From the NCBI GenBank assembly GCA_015345905.1, contig JADDTR010000006.1, positions 808,513 to 872,512 on the forward strand: a DNA stretch of 64,000 bases. Direction: 5' to 3'. The notes under the pieces were generated by a model. The model made no database searches, was not told where the DNA came from, and saw only the letters and a list, made by a program, of their open reading frames with translations. A program made the translations under genes and the position numbers. The stretch is from Aotearoamyces nothofagi (taxonomy: Eukaryota; Ascomycota; Leotiomycetes; Leotiales; Tympanidaceae). This document shows positions 12,754-23,340 of the stretch, one piece after another. How positions within the stretch are numbered: position 1 is the stretch's first letter; each line of letters starts with the position of its first letter.

Positions 12754-13849
12754 ATGTCTATCTCGGTTGAAGCATCGCCAGCACCAGCGCCAGCAGTCAA
12801 CGACAACGGCAACGGCAACGGCAACGGCAATGGTAATGGCAACGGCCACACTGTCAAAGAACCCGTAAGCAATGGAGTAGCAACAGCAGCAATACCAAAA
12901 TCATCTCTCGATACCTCTTCTTCTACCAAGATTTCGGTGGACCCAACAGCAGAGTTTGCCGGTGATGTAGACACCAACAATACCCTACCCACACAAGATA
13001 TACTTCGCAAAATCGAAGGATACCCAGTTCTCGACAAGGACGGCAAGACGCGGCCTTTCAAGAGCTTGTATACCGGTCCAAATGTTGCACGCCGAGTTCT
13101 CGTCATATTCGTTAGGCATTTCTTTTGTGGAGTACGTCCCCTTATAAATTGTGCTCTTATGCTAGATCCCAGGACTAATATTTTTGTAGAACTGCCAAGA
13201 ATATCTACGTGCTCTCGCTGCATCTATAACGACCGACTCCCTACTACAAATCACTGTACCAACCTTCATTGCAGTCATCGGCTGTGGCCAACCTTCATTA
13301 ATATCCATGTACCAAGAAGCGACTGCCTGCCCTTTCCCAATATATGCCGATCCGACGAAGCGCCTATATCAAGAACTTAGTATGGTGAGAACTTTAAGTC
13401 TTGGACCACGGCCAGAGTATGTTCGAAAGGGCATAGTAACTGGTATGGTGCAAAGTATATGGCAAGGCCTAAAACAGGTGAAGAATGGGCGGGTACTACA
13501 GGCCGGTGATTTTCAACAAGTTGGAGGGGAGTTTTTGTTTGAGCCCGTTGGTGATGTGCTTTCTAGTCCTATCACAAGTCCAGAAGATGAGAATAAGCAA
13601 CTTGAAGTAATGGAGGAGGAGAAGAGAGTGACGTGGTGTCATCGTATGAAGAATACAAGAGATCATGCTGAAATTCCGGAGTTGAGAGAAGTCCTTGGCT
13701 TGGATGGAGTGGGGGTACCAGGAAAGAACAATAAGAGGTGGAGCAAAGCTCTTGCGACAAGGAAGGGAACAGGCCTAAGTGCCATGAGTAGCTTGCACGA
13801 GAATGCTCCAATAGGTGGTGATACGCCTCTTGTAACTAATGGTTCTTGA
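12754..13849 (+). CDS. AhpC/TSA-type (peroxiredoxin-like 2) antioxidant-domain protein
   Basis: Thioredoxin-fold protein of the AhpC/TSA_2 (PRXL2/AAED1-like) family; a redox role is likely but the substrate is unknown. Two exons, 12754-13131 and 13190-13849, about 345 residues. The N-terminal 110 residues are low-complexity, including a run of alternating Gly-Asn encoded by seven AAYGGY hexamers. The fold begins near GYPVLDKDGKTRPFKSL and the likely active site is FVRHFFCGNCQEYLR, a CxxC at about residues 125-128, which is restored exactly across the intron. PTFIAVIGCGQPSLISMYQ and ACPFPIYADPTKRLYQ follow, as in fungal relatives. The C-terminal 130 residues, after GEFLFEP, are longer than the core domain and less recognisable. 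A role as a classical peroxiredoxin is not proven by the motif. Confidence 0.85.
12805..12846 (+). repeat. Hexanucleotide AAYGGY repeat, seven units, coding
   Basis: Seven in-frame AAC/T-GGC/T units encode alternating Asn-Gly near the N-terminus of the AhpC/TSA-type protein. Perfect and near-perfect units lie side by side, so repeat number may vary between strains. Confidence 0.9.
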
Positions 13850-14606
13850 GTGGTCTCGGCGATTCCGCAAAGTGTACGAGGCTAGAAAATAGCAATGGGT
13901 ACGTGATTTGCCGTCCTTTATTTGCTTTTATTTGGTATTTTACTGGTTATCTTACCTTCGTGTTGATGTCAGAACGATACCCTTTTGCCTATATAAGCAG
14001 ACATTAGCTACCTTGACTTAGGAATAAAATGCATTAGATTTCGCATCAGGTGCCGATATGCTGTACATAGAATGAAACAACTAGCCTGTCGTCTTGCCGC
14101 GATACTGTCTAAAATTCCAAACCTCAACCGCTGGAGCTGAATTATAACAAGGAATATCCGCTTAATGCCTTAAAAAGTTTGGAGTGCGAATGCAAGTCAA
14201 AGCGGTCTTTGCTTTCTCGATAGTGAGCTGCTTAATTACGACAATTAGAAACAACGACGACAGGCAGAAGTGTCCTTTCAGTGAGACTTCCTGTATTCCT
14301 CTCAGTTTACACCTACCCCACCTTTGTGGACGGTCACTCCAACTTGATATTTCACCGCTTCGATTCTCTACTTTATAAATAAGCAGCAGGGTAGATACTG
14401 ACGGAAACACCATTGCCCGTTCGAGGATCTGCAAAAGCTATTTTACATCACTTGTCACTTAGACCTGGAGTTTCTTGCTTGAACCCCTTGTGTAATGTCA
14501 AGGGCTACTTATTCATGGTATTCAAGATGTAATCTCGGCTCTAATATGTTGCCGTCTACGCATACACTGTTTCCGTTGGTATCTCATAATTCATAAATAC
14601 TCCCTC
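13850..14606. other. Convergent intergenic region
   Basis: Lies between the 3' ends of the AhpC/TSA-type gene and the MOSC-reductase gene. Overlapping short frames on both strands near 14162-14434 are not convincing. Nothing else supported. Confidence 0.5.
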
Positions 14607-16307
14607 CTACAACTCCGGCAGCTCAACAACAATATGTCCCACGCCCCTTGAAACACAACTCAACATCTCCTTCTCCTCCTCCACCAAACCGCTTCCCCTA
14701 TGTTCCACGCGACCATTCCTAATCCCAACTCTACACGTCCCACAATTCCCCACTTCGCAACTACTTCCGACTTCGAATCCCGCCTCGCGCATCACCTGCA
14801 ATAGGGTCTGCTCTGCGCCAACTATAAGCTTCTTTCCCATGCCCGCAACTTCAGCTGTGAATGGGTCTCCAGATGTGACGGTCTGGAACGCTTCGTAGTG
14901 GATCTCGTCCTTGGGGATCTCGAGCGCCACAGCAGCGCACTGGATGGCTTCGATCATGCGTTGCGGGCCACAGACATAAGTATAGCTATTCCATTTACGC
15001 TCAGAGAGGATGAGCGAGATATCCATGCGTTGACCGAGCGATTTATCATAGATTTTGACTTTGCGACCCAGTGGGACCAGTAAGCTTTGGAATGGGATAT
15101 CTTCAGGGTTTCGAACGGCATAGTGGACTTCGAAATTGTAGATGATCGAGTCGAAGTATTGAAGGAGTGCGAGGAAGGCGGTGATTCCGATGCCACCGAC
15201 GATGACAATGTGGTGACTTGCTTGCCCTGTTTCCGGTACGCCCCTTATAAATTGCCCTGCTGCTATATGATCGCCAACTTTAGCTGTGTCATGGAGGTAT
15301 ATAGAGCCACCGCGGCTGTTCTCGTCTCGTGCGATACCGAGCTCAAATCGATTTGGAGTCCCACCGACAATAGAATAAGAGCGTAGAAGACCATTAGGCA
15401 GCTTCAAGCGCACGTAGCTTCCAGGAACAATATCTTTGTCGTCACCAGAATTCAAGGCCTCAAATATAATTGCAACAACTCGAGGAGTCTCTTGCCTCTT
15501 CTCTACAATCTTATAATCTGTCCACACTTCCTCAACTTTCTTCTTCTTCCCTCCCGACTTCGCCTCCTCCTCGTCCTCTTTCCGCTTCGCTAATCGTTTC
15601 GTAAAAACGTCCTTGCATTCATTGCCCATTTCTTTAATACTAGCAGCTTCCTCATTCGCCTGCCAATCATCAGTAACACGATGTACATACTGATGAAGCC
15701 TCTCAATTGTCCATTTCGGATACCTCCTCTGTACAACTCTAATCTCCATCCCTTCCTTAATCCACCCTTCTTCCAAAACACGATAATACCAACCCGTGCG
15801 CGACAACTGGTGAGTCTTAGGTGCAAAATTTTTGATCCCAAACCGCTGATTGAGCTTGAAACAGGGCTGTCGTGGCAGACTGACTTCTAACAACGCCCCG
15901 TTTTCCTCACCAGTAGCTAATGAGTCTGGATGGCCGACCCGCACGACATCCCCAATACAAATATTGCTCTCCTTGAATCCATCTGCGACGAGATTTTCTC
16001 CAAATCCACCAGGGGCGAAGCGTGCAGAGATTTCTGGGGATGGGTACATGTCCTGCCATAAGGGGTAGTGGCCGGAACAGTATTGATGGATAGCCTTGTC
16101 AACGCCGCCGTGAAAAGTAAGGTCATGTTCATCTTCGTAGAGACCCAATAATGAAACACGAACGCGACCAGTACGAGGTGCTTTGACAATTCCTGAAGTG
16201 ATAGATAGAGAGCCAAGAGGCTTAAGCTTCCCGGTACGGAGCGAGAGGAGTGTCGTCGGTGGCGGGACAGGAGTTTCAATCTCGGGGGGTATCTCCAGAG
16301 AGCCCAT
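14607..16307 (-). CDS. MOSC domain fused to ferredoxin reductase and C-terminal [2Fe-2S] ferredoxin
   Basis: Single-exon gene with three modules. The N-terminal MOSC domain (molybdenum-cofactor sulfurase C-terminal type, YiiM-like) shows VSLLGLYEDEHDLTFHGGVD, FAPGGFGENLV and a conserved Cys in RQPCFKLNQRFG. A 3-alpha segment (KWTIERLHQYVHRVTDDW) follows, then an FAD/NAD reductase with YVRLKLPNGLLRSYSIVG, HHIVIVGGIGITAFL and YTYVCGPQRMI. The C-terminus is a plant-type [2Fe-2S] domain, SSCEVGNCGTCRVG with a last Cys in MLSCVSRG. The frame is open upstream to 16472, but that extension begins with TTG; ATGs lie at 16328 and 16307. I chose 16307 for its better context (A at -3, G at +4), giving 566 residues. 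The likely job is electron transfer from NAD(P)H to a molybdenum-type or N-hydroxylated-substrate site, as known for YiiM/mARC-like reductions; this is inference. Confidence 0.85.
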   Translation of the reverse strand: MGSLEIPPEIETPVPPPTTLLSLRTGKLKPLGSLSITSGIVKAPRTGRVRVSLLGLYEDEHDLTFHGGVDKAIHQYCSGHYPLWQDMYPSPEISARFAPGGFGENLVADGFKESNICIGDVVRVGHPDSLATGEENGALLEVSLPRQPCFKLNQRFGIKNFAPKTHQLSRTGWYYRVLEEGWIKEGMEIRVVQRRYPKWTIERLHQYVHRVTDDWQANEEAASIKEMGNECKDVFTKRLAKRKEDEEEAKSGGKKKKVEEVWTDYKIVEKRQETPRVVAIIFEALNSGDDKDIVPGSYVRLKLPNGLLRSYSIVGGTPNRFELGIARDENSRGGSIYLHDTAKVGDHIAAGQFIRGVPETGQASHHIVIVGGIGITAFLALLQYFDSIIYNFEVHYAVRNPEDIPFQSLLVPLGRKVKIYDKSLGQRMDISLILSERKWNSYTYVCGPQRMIEAIQCAAVALEIPKDEIHYEAFQTVTSGDPFTAEVAGMGKKLIVGAEQTLLQVMREAGFEVGSSCEVGNCGTCRVGIRNGRVEHRGSGLVEEEKEMLSCVSRGVGHIVVELPEL

Positions 16308-17901
16308 AGTAGAGAAACTATCTTTCATGAGTAGAAAATAGAGTACAGCGATTAAGATAAAGGGGGTCACAGTGCTTTTGGACGTGACAGTGGTGTTCGC
16401 AACAATATCTCTAGCATGATCTAATGCGTGCCGAGAGCCTTCATAACGTACAATAAATAGAGAAGTTACCAAAAATCTACTCGAACCATAAATACAAAGC
16501 TAAAGGATAATTATGGAAGAAGAGAAGAAGAGTATACGAGAGATATTGTATCCTCGACAAAACGCCGCTGACAAAATAGACACGGCCGACTTCCGATTGG
16601 CCAATTCCATAGTTAGATGCGTGACTCACTTTGCAATAGTAACATTCCGTCCACAGCACGTGTGACGTTATATGCAAGCAATGCCCAGTCCAGATATCTG
16701 TATATTATTATCTCTACAATTGGTCCAGGGTTTTCTACAGTATATTCAAAAACGATCCCTAGAATATTGTAAAAGACACCAAAGAGTATCCATTGCTGAC
16801 TCGTAAATAACCACGCCGTATTCCTATCTAATGCATGAACGTCTCAACATCTCCATATCCTGATAGCATCAAGAGCATTTCCGGCTAGTCCCCTTAGAAT
16901 CCTTATGAGCCTAACGCTATCGAAAAAGGAATCAACAGTGCGTGTATCCGTATTGTGCTGCCCGTCCTGAACAGTAGCTCTGAGCAATAATATAAAGCCG
17001 TACGTACTATCAAGCCTCCAATATCAAGAACACTATAAAATGATGATCCCCAGAACATAAAGAAGTCCCTATATACTGTCTCTCCCACTTGGCCCCTCGC
17101 CACTCGCCACTCGCCACAAAACAAATTTGAGGCGGAGATGTTACGGCGGCAATTCGATGCCATATAGCCAATATACCATAGCGGCAACTTGAGTAAGCCC
17201 CAGTAGCTCTGATAAGTCATATAAGGGTTGGCAGAACCTATCAGAAGAGCAGCTTTCAAAATGACCCTCTGATGGTACGTCATTGGCCGGCTGCCCTTCC
17301 TCAGTATTTGGCTGCACGTGGGCACGGGTATGGGGTAGACTGGATGTTTGAAGGATTTTGTGAGAGAAAATTGTTGTAATAATCTGCTGGTGACAGTCTA
17401 TTCTGTGATTTTAGGTGTTAGCTATAATCGATGGAAGGCCTAAAAATATAAGCCTCGTTTCGCCGTCGCGACGGCTTAGACCGTCTCGTCTACCAGGAGC
17501 GCCTCGGCAATATCTGTCTCGTGCAGTATTTTTGGAAGGTTGGATGTTATCGTGTGATGTGGTAGTTGAGGATTCTAAGGACGGAAAGATAGGCTGACGA
17601 CACAACCACCCATTCTATATCTTGCTTTGTAGGTTAAGCGGAAAGGTTTTCTATAGTTAAAGGTATCAGTAAACGCCCATGCACAGAGAATTAGAGTTCA
17701 CAGCAGATAATAAGCGACCAAAAAGGTTCAGACACGTTGAGAAGATATATAAAGCGGTTTTTGTAGTCATGGCAAGGACCAGCTTGGGATTCGGCCCAAA
17801 GGTGGAAACAAGCTTCTATGGCCCCGCGGAGTCATCATGTAAAAGGTCTGGAGTGACAGAAAAGAAGCGCGTAGCCATACCTTTGAATTTCTCGTTCGCT
17901 C
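16308..17901. other. Intergenic region, 1.6 kb
   Basis: Holds the promoter of the MOSC-reductase gene and the 3' flank of RRP7. A minus-strand open frame of 140 codons at 16903-17325 has no recognisable domain. Short direct repeats of CTCGCCA occur near 17095-17117. No gene is supported. Confidence 0.45.
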
Positions 17902-18834
17902 TCACTCAGGCCTAAACCTCCCTCGGCGCTCTTTCCTCATCCCCTCCACCTTCTTCCTGTCCTCTTCGAACCGCTTCACTAGCTCGCCCTGTTCTTCCTT
18001 TCTCCTCTCCCGTCCTTGGAACCTATAGAAGTCACCCATACTCTTCTTTTTGTCTTCCTCTTTCTCAAGCTCCTTCCTCCGTGCCTCTTCCGCATCATGT
18101 TTCCTGGCTGGCCCTGTCCTACCACCACGAGTCACAGTGATAAAGCCATCCTCATCTGGTACATTCCGCTGCCTCTTGGCTAACCTCGCATCCTCCTCTT
18201 CCTTCTTATTGAACTCTCTCATAAACGCATCCACAGTATTTTGTAGGGCATCTTTCGAGGGGTAGCGCAGAATATGGTGGGTGAGATAGCGCTTGGATCC
18301 GAGGGCTGGAACCTTCCCCTCAATACCGGAGCCCCAGACAGGAAAGTGGCCAGCCTTGTGCAGCTTCCTCACTGCTTTTAATACTGCCTCGACACTCTTT
18401 TCGTCTGCCAGAACCACTACAGCTGTACTCCCGCTCCGGTGAAGATCTCTGTCCCAGACTTTCGGCAGTTGTAGTTCACCTTCTATCGTCTCTATATCAT
18501 TTTCCTCTAATCGTTTTCGTTTCTTGTGCTTAGTAATTGCTGAGGACTGTGGCTTCACGCTCGGGGCTGTGCTACGTCGCTCATTTTCAAAAGCGATAGA
18601 TTCAAATCTGCCAGCACCCACAAGTGCTGCAAAGACTGCTCGGAAATGTTCTTCTGTGCTGTCGATTGGGACATTGACAAGAAAAAGGCTCCGCGAATCG
18701 CTTAGGATCGGGATCTTTGGGGTATGAGGTCGTAAATAGACGTGGTGGGTGGCCTGGACGGAATATGTCCTGGTAGGAGGAATGGTAATAGGCAGGATAG
18801 CATAGTCGCCGATTGTGGCTTGGATGTTGACCAT
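17902..18834 (-). CDS. RRP7: RRP7, ribosomal RNA-processing protein
   Basis: Rrp7 is part of the UTP-C subcomplex of the small-subunit processome and is needed for 18S rRNA maturation in the nucleolus. Single exon, 310 residues. An N-terminal RRM-like region includes SRSLFLVNVPIDSTEEHFRA. A central linker holds a basic stretch HKKRKRLEEND, and STAVVVLADEKSVEAVLKAV looks like the second half of the fold. The C-terminal Rrp7 domain carries DAFMREFNKKEEEDARLAKR, VPDEDGFITVTRGGRTG and the family ending SMGDFYRFQGRERRKEE, followed by a charged helix rich in Arg, Lys and Glu. It is the second small-subunit biogenesis gene in the window after IMP4, about 10 kb away; no operon-like link is implied. 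Confidence 0.93.
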   Translation of the reverse strand: MVNIQATIGDYAILPITIPPTRTYSVQATHHVYLRPHTPKIPILSDSRSLFLVNVPIDSTEEHFRAVFAALVGAGRFESIAFENERRSTAPSVKPQSSAITKHKKRKRLEENDIETIEGELQLPKVWDRDLHRSGSTAVVVLADEKSVEAVLKAVRKLHKAGHFPVWGSGIEGKVPALGSKRYLTHHILRYPSKDALQNTVDAFMREFNKKEEEDARLAKRQRNVPDEDGFITVTRGGRTGPARKHDAEEARRKELEKEEDKKKSMGDFYRFQGRERRKEEQGELVKRFEEDRKKVEGMRKERRGRFRPE

Positions 18835-19148
18835 TTCGAGCTGAAAGATGCCAGAGGGGCTAGTCGAAAGGAATTATTGTTGGTCGTGGGAGTTAGCAGT
18901 TAGGTTGACCTCACATAGCTTTCGATTGCGAGGGAAGAAATTATGAAGGAAATCGTTATCTAATCAAGTGAAGATACGCTAAGCTACATTCGGGCATCGC
19001 CCAACAGCACCTCCAGCACTAGGTACCCTATAGAAGCACATGCACAGTTTTCCATTAGTTTAAAAGCTAGATCAAGCATAACAATATGTGAAAGCTTGTG
19101 ATGTTAGTTTCGGCCAAAAACTCAGACTTAAATTTCTACTCTTCAAGA
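18835..19148. other. Intergenic region between RRP7 and DMC1
   Basis: About 314 bases holding the RRP7 promoter and the DMC1 3' flank, both on the minus strand. No other feature seen. Confidence 0.5.
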
Positions 19149-20771
19149 TCAAGCCTTCTCAGGATCGTTGATGCCACCATTGGTGATAATGTAGGTAGCT
19201 TCACGCTCGGGGCAGTCTAGAAGATAGAATTAGCAGTCAAGTACCAGCAGTTATTCTCAAACTACGAACCTGGAGAGTCAATAATCTTGGCAACTCTTTC
19301 TTCTCCACGACCTTTCCGAAGCAGAAGTCTCGTTGTTGAAGCATGGGCAAGAACGTGGCCTCCAATAGGTTTACGGCCATCGGCAGCTGCAAACAATGCA
19401 CTTGCTCCAGGATCTGACTGCACTTGATTTGTCTGCTCTAAGTTAGGGATATTTTTTGTAGGTATTAAAAGGTCCATACCATCAAAACGCAAATGTTGAA
19501 CTCTTCTGACAAGGCAGTAAGTCGTGTTAGAAACTGTCCCAACTTCTGTTGACGCTCGGAAAGTTCACCACGACCATTATAATCTGTACGGAACTTTGCC
19601 ATGACACTATCCACGATTAAAAGACGGTACTCATTACTGGCGAAAGAAAGTGCAAGAGAGTCCAACAACTCATACTGATGCTACTGTAGATTAGCACTAG
19701 CTCAGCATGACAGTAGGGCTGTACATGCCTCACTATTGAAACACCGAGCAAACGATATGTTGTCGCACGCCTGGTCTGGATCGACTGAAGAAATAGTAAG
19801 CAGTGAAAATAGGAACAAACTTGGTCGTTATACCTCCGAAGCGTTCAGCTATCTGAGCAATCCTCTCTGGACGGAATGTGCCCTCAGTATCTACACCCAT
19901 TAGTTATCTTCCTCTGTAGCTTTCTAATTAGCTCACCGATCCATGCAACCTTTCCTTCGGCACCTCCCATATCCTGTTTTCTATCAATGCGTGTTTGTTT
20001 AGATATGAGGTTGTTCAGACCTTTGGGAGTTGTGCAATGACCGCCATAGTATGTGAGAGCTGCGTTTTTCCACATCCTAGATCAAGATCAGCGGTAGCAT
20101 GATTTAGCCAGAAGGGGTCAAACTTACGAAACTCGCCATATACTTCACTTATGCTCATAGTTTGAAAGCCTCTGTATGAATTTAACACAAGGATAAGGAA
20201 CAATGGCTGAAATAACGAACCCATTGAGAATGTTGTCAAGCTGTTTACTTCCAGTTGTAATTCTAATACAGCGTTTACGCTTGTGGCCCAACTCGGTCGC
20301 AGTCGTGAAGCCATTGGCATCGGGCTGTATACCATCAGCAAGATATATTATCAATATCAGCGTAGCGCAGATCATACCATCATCTTGGTACAAGCATCCT
20401 TAATTTTCCCAACCTTCTGTTCAGACAGGCCTTTGATCCGCTCCATCTGCTTGCGAGTCATGGTCATGGCACCCTACAGAACTCGATGTTAGTGGCATGT
20501 ACTACATAATTGCAAATGCATATCCGGTTGCCAAGACTCACAATGACAGTGTGCACGCCACTCCCTTTCAACTTCGCGATATCGGCCGCGGCAACACCTT
20601 TTCCATCAGATGAAACAAAAGTATTTGGCAGAATATGGCTTACCATGGGCCTGTATAGTCTCAATGTCAATGATGATATCCTGTGTATAATTAGCATTGC
20701 TGAATTGCGTGGTTTGAAATACCACCCACATCTTCATCAACTTCATCACCGATAACTGAGCTACCACCCAT
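19149..20771 (-). CDS. DMC1: DMC1, meiosis-specific RecA-family recombinase
   Basis: Dmc1 forms filaments on ssDNA and promotes strand exchange between homologues in meiosis. I read 13 exons: 20771-20730, 20680-20644, 20597-20542, 20473-20378, 20324-20221, 20171-20128, 20076-20021, 19973-19937, 19890-19834, 19784-19729, 19680-19480, 19432-19270 and 19216-19149. Together they give 338 residues with no frame break. The N-terminal HhH region has [19 protein letters not shown]. Then come [20 protein letters not shown], Walker A GEFRCGKTQ (Cys form typical of Dmc1), [13 protein letters not shown], Walker [20 protein letters not shown] and [16 protein letters not shown], ending in [11 protein letters not shown]. 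The C-terminal NQVQ and GGINDP words favour Dmc1 over Rad51. The intron after exon 10 begins with GC instead of GT. The donor of the first intron (GTGGGT) is less certain. All key residues are intact. Confidence 0.93.
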
Positions 20772-22343
20772 CGTGATATCGATGTCAAGGCTACCTTGAT
20801 GGTATCGGCTAGGTTTAGTATGGGGCTCGAGGCATTCAGTGGCTATATGGAAGTGACAGAACAGATACTAGAGAGATATTGTGATTGAGGTGGCGGGCGA
20901 GTCCGGGAAGCGTATGAAGAATTGGCAGGATTGAAGCAGAGTAGGTATGGTATCAAGAAGTTAAATATTAACATAAGTCGAGATATGAAGTGCTGATGGG
21001 AAAATTCTCAAGTAAGCTGAACTAAGAGTCATGTGGAAGCTTGGTCCCTTCTGGCTGGTCTGTTGATGATGGGAGGTAACCTGAGAGGAAGTAGAACGCT
21101 AAGCCAGTAACGACCCCGCGAGCAGCCACAGAGAGCAGGAGCTGCGCTGAGCTCAAGTCTAGAGTTTTCACACTTCCTGGGAATGACATTGGCATTGAAC
21201 TTTTGGAAGGATCTTGGGAGGATTAGAAGCTAAATACGGACGTTGTGGTCTTGAAAATGTATCGGTAGCGCCAGACCAAATTGGGATTAACGAGGGGATT
21301 GATTACTTGACTTCTGCCACGCTCTCCTTAGAAACCACCTTAGGGTTATTAGGGTTAATGGTTGTTAAAGAAGGTAGAATATCAAACTAGGTCGTTTGGA
21401 CAATCTCACGAGGACCAAATGACGGAGCAGACGACAATATAAGTACAATTTCAGGGATAAATGAGCCCAGAAACTTCGAATAGAGCCATCACGATCTTCT
21501 AATCAGATTACCACTGTGGATAGAGGATAAATAATGTAGGGTCTTTTGTCCTAGGCTTGTATCCAAGCGAAACAATACAAAATACCTGCTAGTCGTCGAC
21601 GAGAGGAAACAAACAATACCGTCTCACCGATGCCTGATAAGCATTTTCGGGTCGTTTACAACAACTTCTGTAGTGTTGGGGCTGAGACATCCCGAAAGCC
21701 CGTCCTAATATAATAAATGGCGAAGAGTAAAGCAAAGTTTCTCGGGGGTAACTAACAGAAAGATGTTGGCTTAGTGTAGCCTTTTTGACAGAAATTTATG
21801 AATCACATTCCAAGAACTAGACGCGAATGAAAACAGCCCAAATACTAGTCATGCAAAAGATGTGGCTAGACTCAGCATCGATTTGTATATCACGCTACTA
21901 CCGACGGTCTTTCTCCTCCACTTTTACTCTCCATCCATTCCTTTCTTCCGTCCGTTCAACTTCTCATCTCAACCTCACTCCCTCCGTCCGGCCTTTCCAT
22001 ATGGCATTTAAATCCAAGATATGCCCAATCTCTATTTTGGATACCAAAAGGATATTGCGCCATAGCGTCGTACAGGTGTCAAGGTATTTTACCAGGTTGC
22101 ACAGTCGTAAAGTAGGAAATGAACAGTGCAAAGCTTTTGAGTGTGTTTCGTAACTCGGAAAGACCAGGCGCCGGAAAGCAATCCTTGATAAGCAATCATT
22201 TTGTTATTATGCCAAGCCCTGAAAAGAGCAGCGAGTGATGCAGACACGACTATGTTCAAATACAAAAAAGAATCCGATGTTGAATGCCACACGCCGCGCG
22301 AAAGGTCACCGGAACCCACCAGTCAGCGAAGATCCGCTAGGAT
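20772..22343. other. Intergenic region upstream of DMC1
   Basis: About 1.6 kb with the DMC1 promoter and the 3' flank of the zinc-knuckle gene. It contains a telobox-like direct repeat at 21340-21357. A plus-strand frame at 21827-22153 has no recognisable protein. No gene is supported. Confidence 0.5.
21340..21357 (+). repeat. Telobox-like direct repeat (two TTAGGGTTA units)
   Basis: Two adjacent 9-base units TTAGGGTTA lie 569 bases upstream of the DMC1 start codon. TTAGGG is the fungal telomere repeat and also the recognition core of Tbf1-type factors. The short length argues against an interstitial telomere remnant; a factor-binding site is possible but unproven. Confidence 0.5.
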
Positions 22344-23340
22344 CTAGGCGATAGGCGCAATAGTTGGTGCAATGGCGGCTGGGACAGGGAGGTCAACCAC
22401 ATCAGCAGTGGCATCGCCATTAGTACCCTTTTGTGGGCAGTCACGCGAAATGTGGCCACTTTGTCCACACCCGTAGCAGGTCTTTCCGGCAGTGTTGAGT
22501 GGTCCGCCATTAGGTGCTGTACAATCTCTGCTGATATGCCCTTGTCTTCCACATGCGTAGCATTTCATGGATTGAGCCTGGCAGTCTCGCGCAAAGTGGT
22601 TGGGGCCACCGCATTTGTAGCAAGTAGCTGGGCGAGGCCCACCAGCAATTCCACCGCGTCCAACGCCACTGAAACCGCCGCGACCAGCGGGGGCACCACG
22701 ACCGGCACCTGGGATGGTTCCAGGAGGAGCAGCAGCATTGGGGCAAGCACGGGCGAGATGTCCTATATTCTTATCAGAATGGGCAAGTCGGCACTATATC
22801 GTAAAGCAGGCTTACCGGGTTGACCACCTAGTTTAGATCAGCAGATGATACCGTAGTATGGTTCAGGGTCCAAACTTACAGTTATAGCAACGGCCACCAG
22901 TCCCAGCCCCGCTCAAGCGCAGAGTCGGGCAATCGGCCTGGACATGTCCTACTACCATATTAGAAAATGGCTTGTTTGTGCTTCATGGAGGAGAATAACC
23001 AAGTCCTTGACAATGATAGCATTGCTTCGCCTCGGTGGTCCTTGGCAGAGGGCATCCATTCGACTCGTGGCCTATGCTTAATTAGAATATGTTGCTAGGT
23101 ATCGACATTCGCGCATTATCTTACCGGGTTGCTTGCCTAGTTCCAAGTCAGCAGATAGCCTCAGAAATTACAATGATGGTTCCACTTACAATTGTAACAA
23201 AGGCGCTCAGCAGAGGAGCACACTTCAGCATAATGGCCAACGTTGCCACCTATACGTGTCAGCCAGGCTTATTCTGAAGTGATATGCACGTATAACAAGT
23301 ACGTACATTTGTAGCAAGCGCGACGGGATAGAGATGACAT
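22344..23340 (-). CDS. GIS2: Gis2/CNBP-type protein with seven CCHC zinc knuckles
   Basis: Cytosolic nucleic-acid-binding protein; Gis2/CNBP proteins bind mRNAs and ribosomes and affect translation and stress granules. I read seven exons: 23340-23307, 23249-23190, 23136-23125, 23071-23000, 22948-22880, 22827-22816 and 22762-22344, about 225 residues. Seven CX2CX4HX4C knuckles are seen, from CYKCGNVGHYAEVC to CYGCGQSGHISRDC. An RG-rich linker (GRGAPAGRGGFSGVGRGG) separates knuckles four and five. Exons 3 and 6 are only 12 bases long. Every intron is phase 1. The start MSSLSRRACYKC was chosen because it leads directly into knuckle one; the frame is open further upstream (to 23499) but that part looks like leader sequence. 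The C-terminal tail is Ala/Pro/Ile-rich. Confidence 0.9.

Noticed and set aside
16308-16472. N-terminal extension of the MOSC-reductase with a hydrophobic stretch
   Set aside because: Begins with TTG rather than ATG and is not part of the MOSC fold; a membrane anchor is therefore not claimed.
16903-17325. 140-codon minus-strand open frame
   Set aside because: No domain, no family resemblance, no splice partners; composition does not resemble neighbouring genes.
21340-21357. Interstitial telomere remnant
   Set aside because: Only two interrupted units; too short to indicate a chromosome fusion, kept only as a possible factor site.
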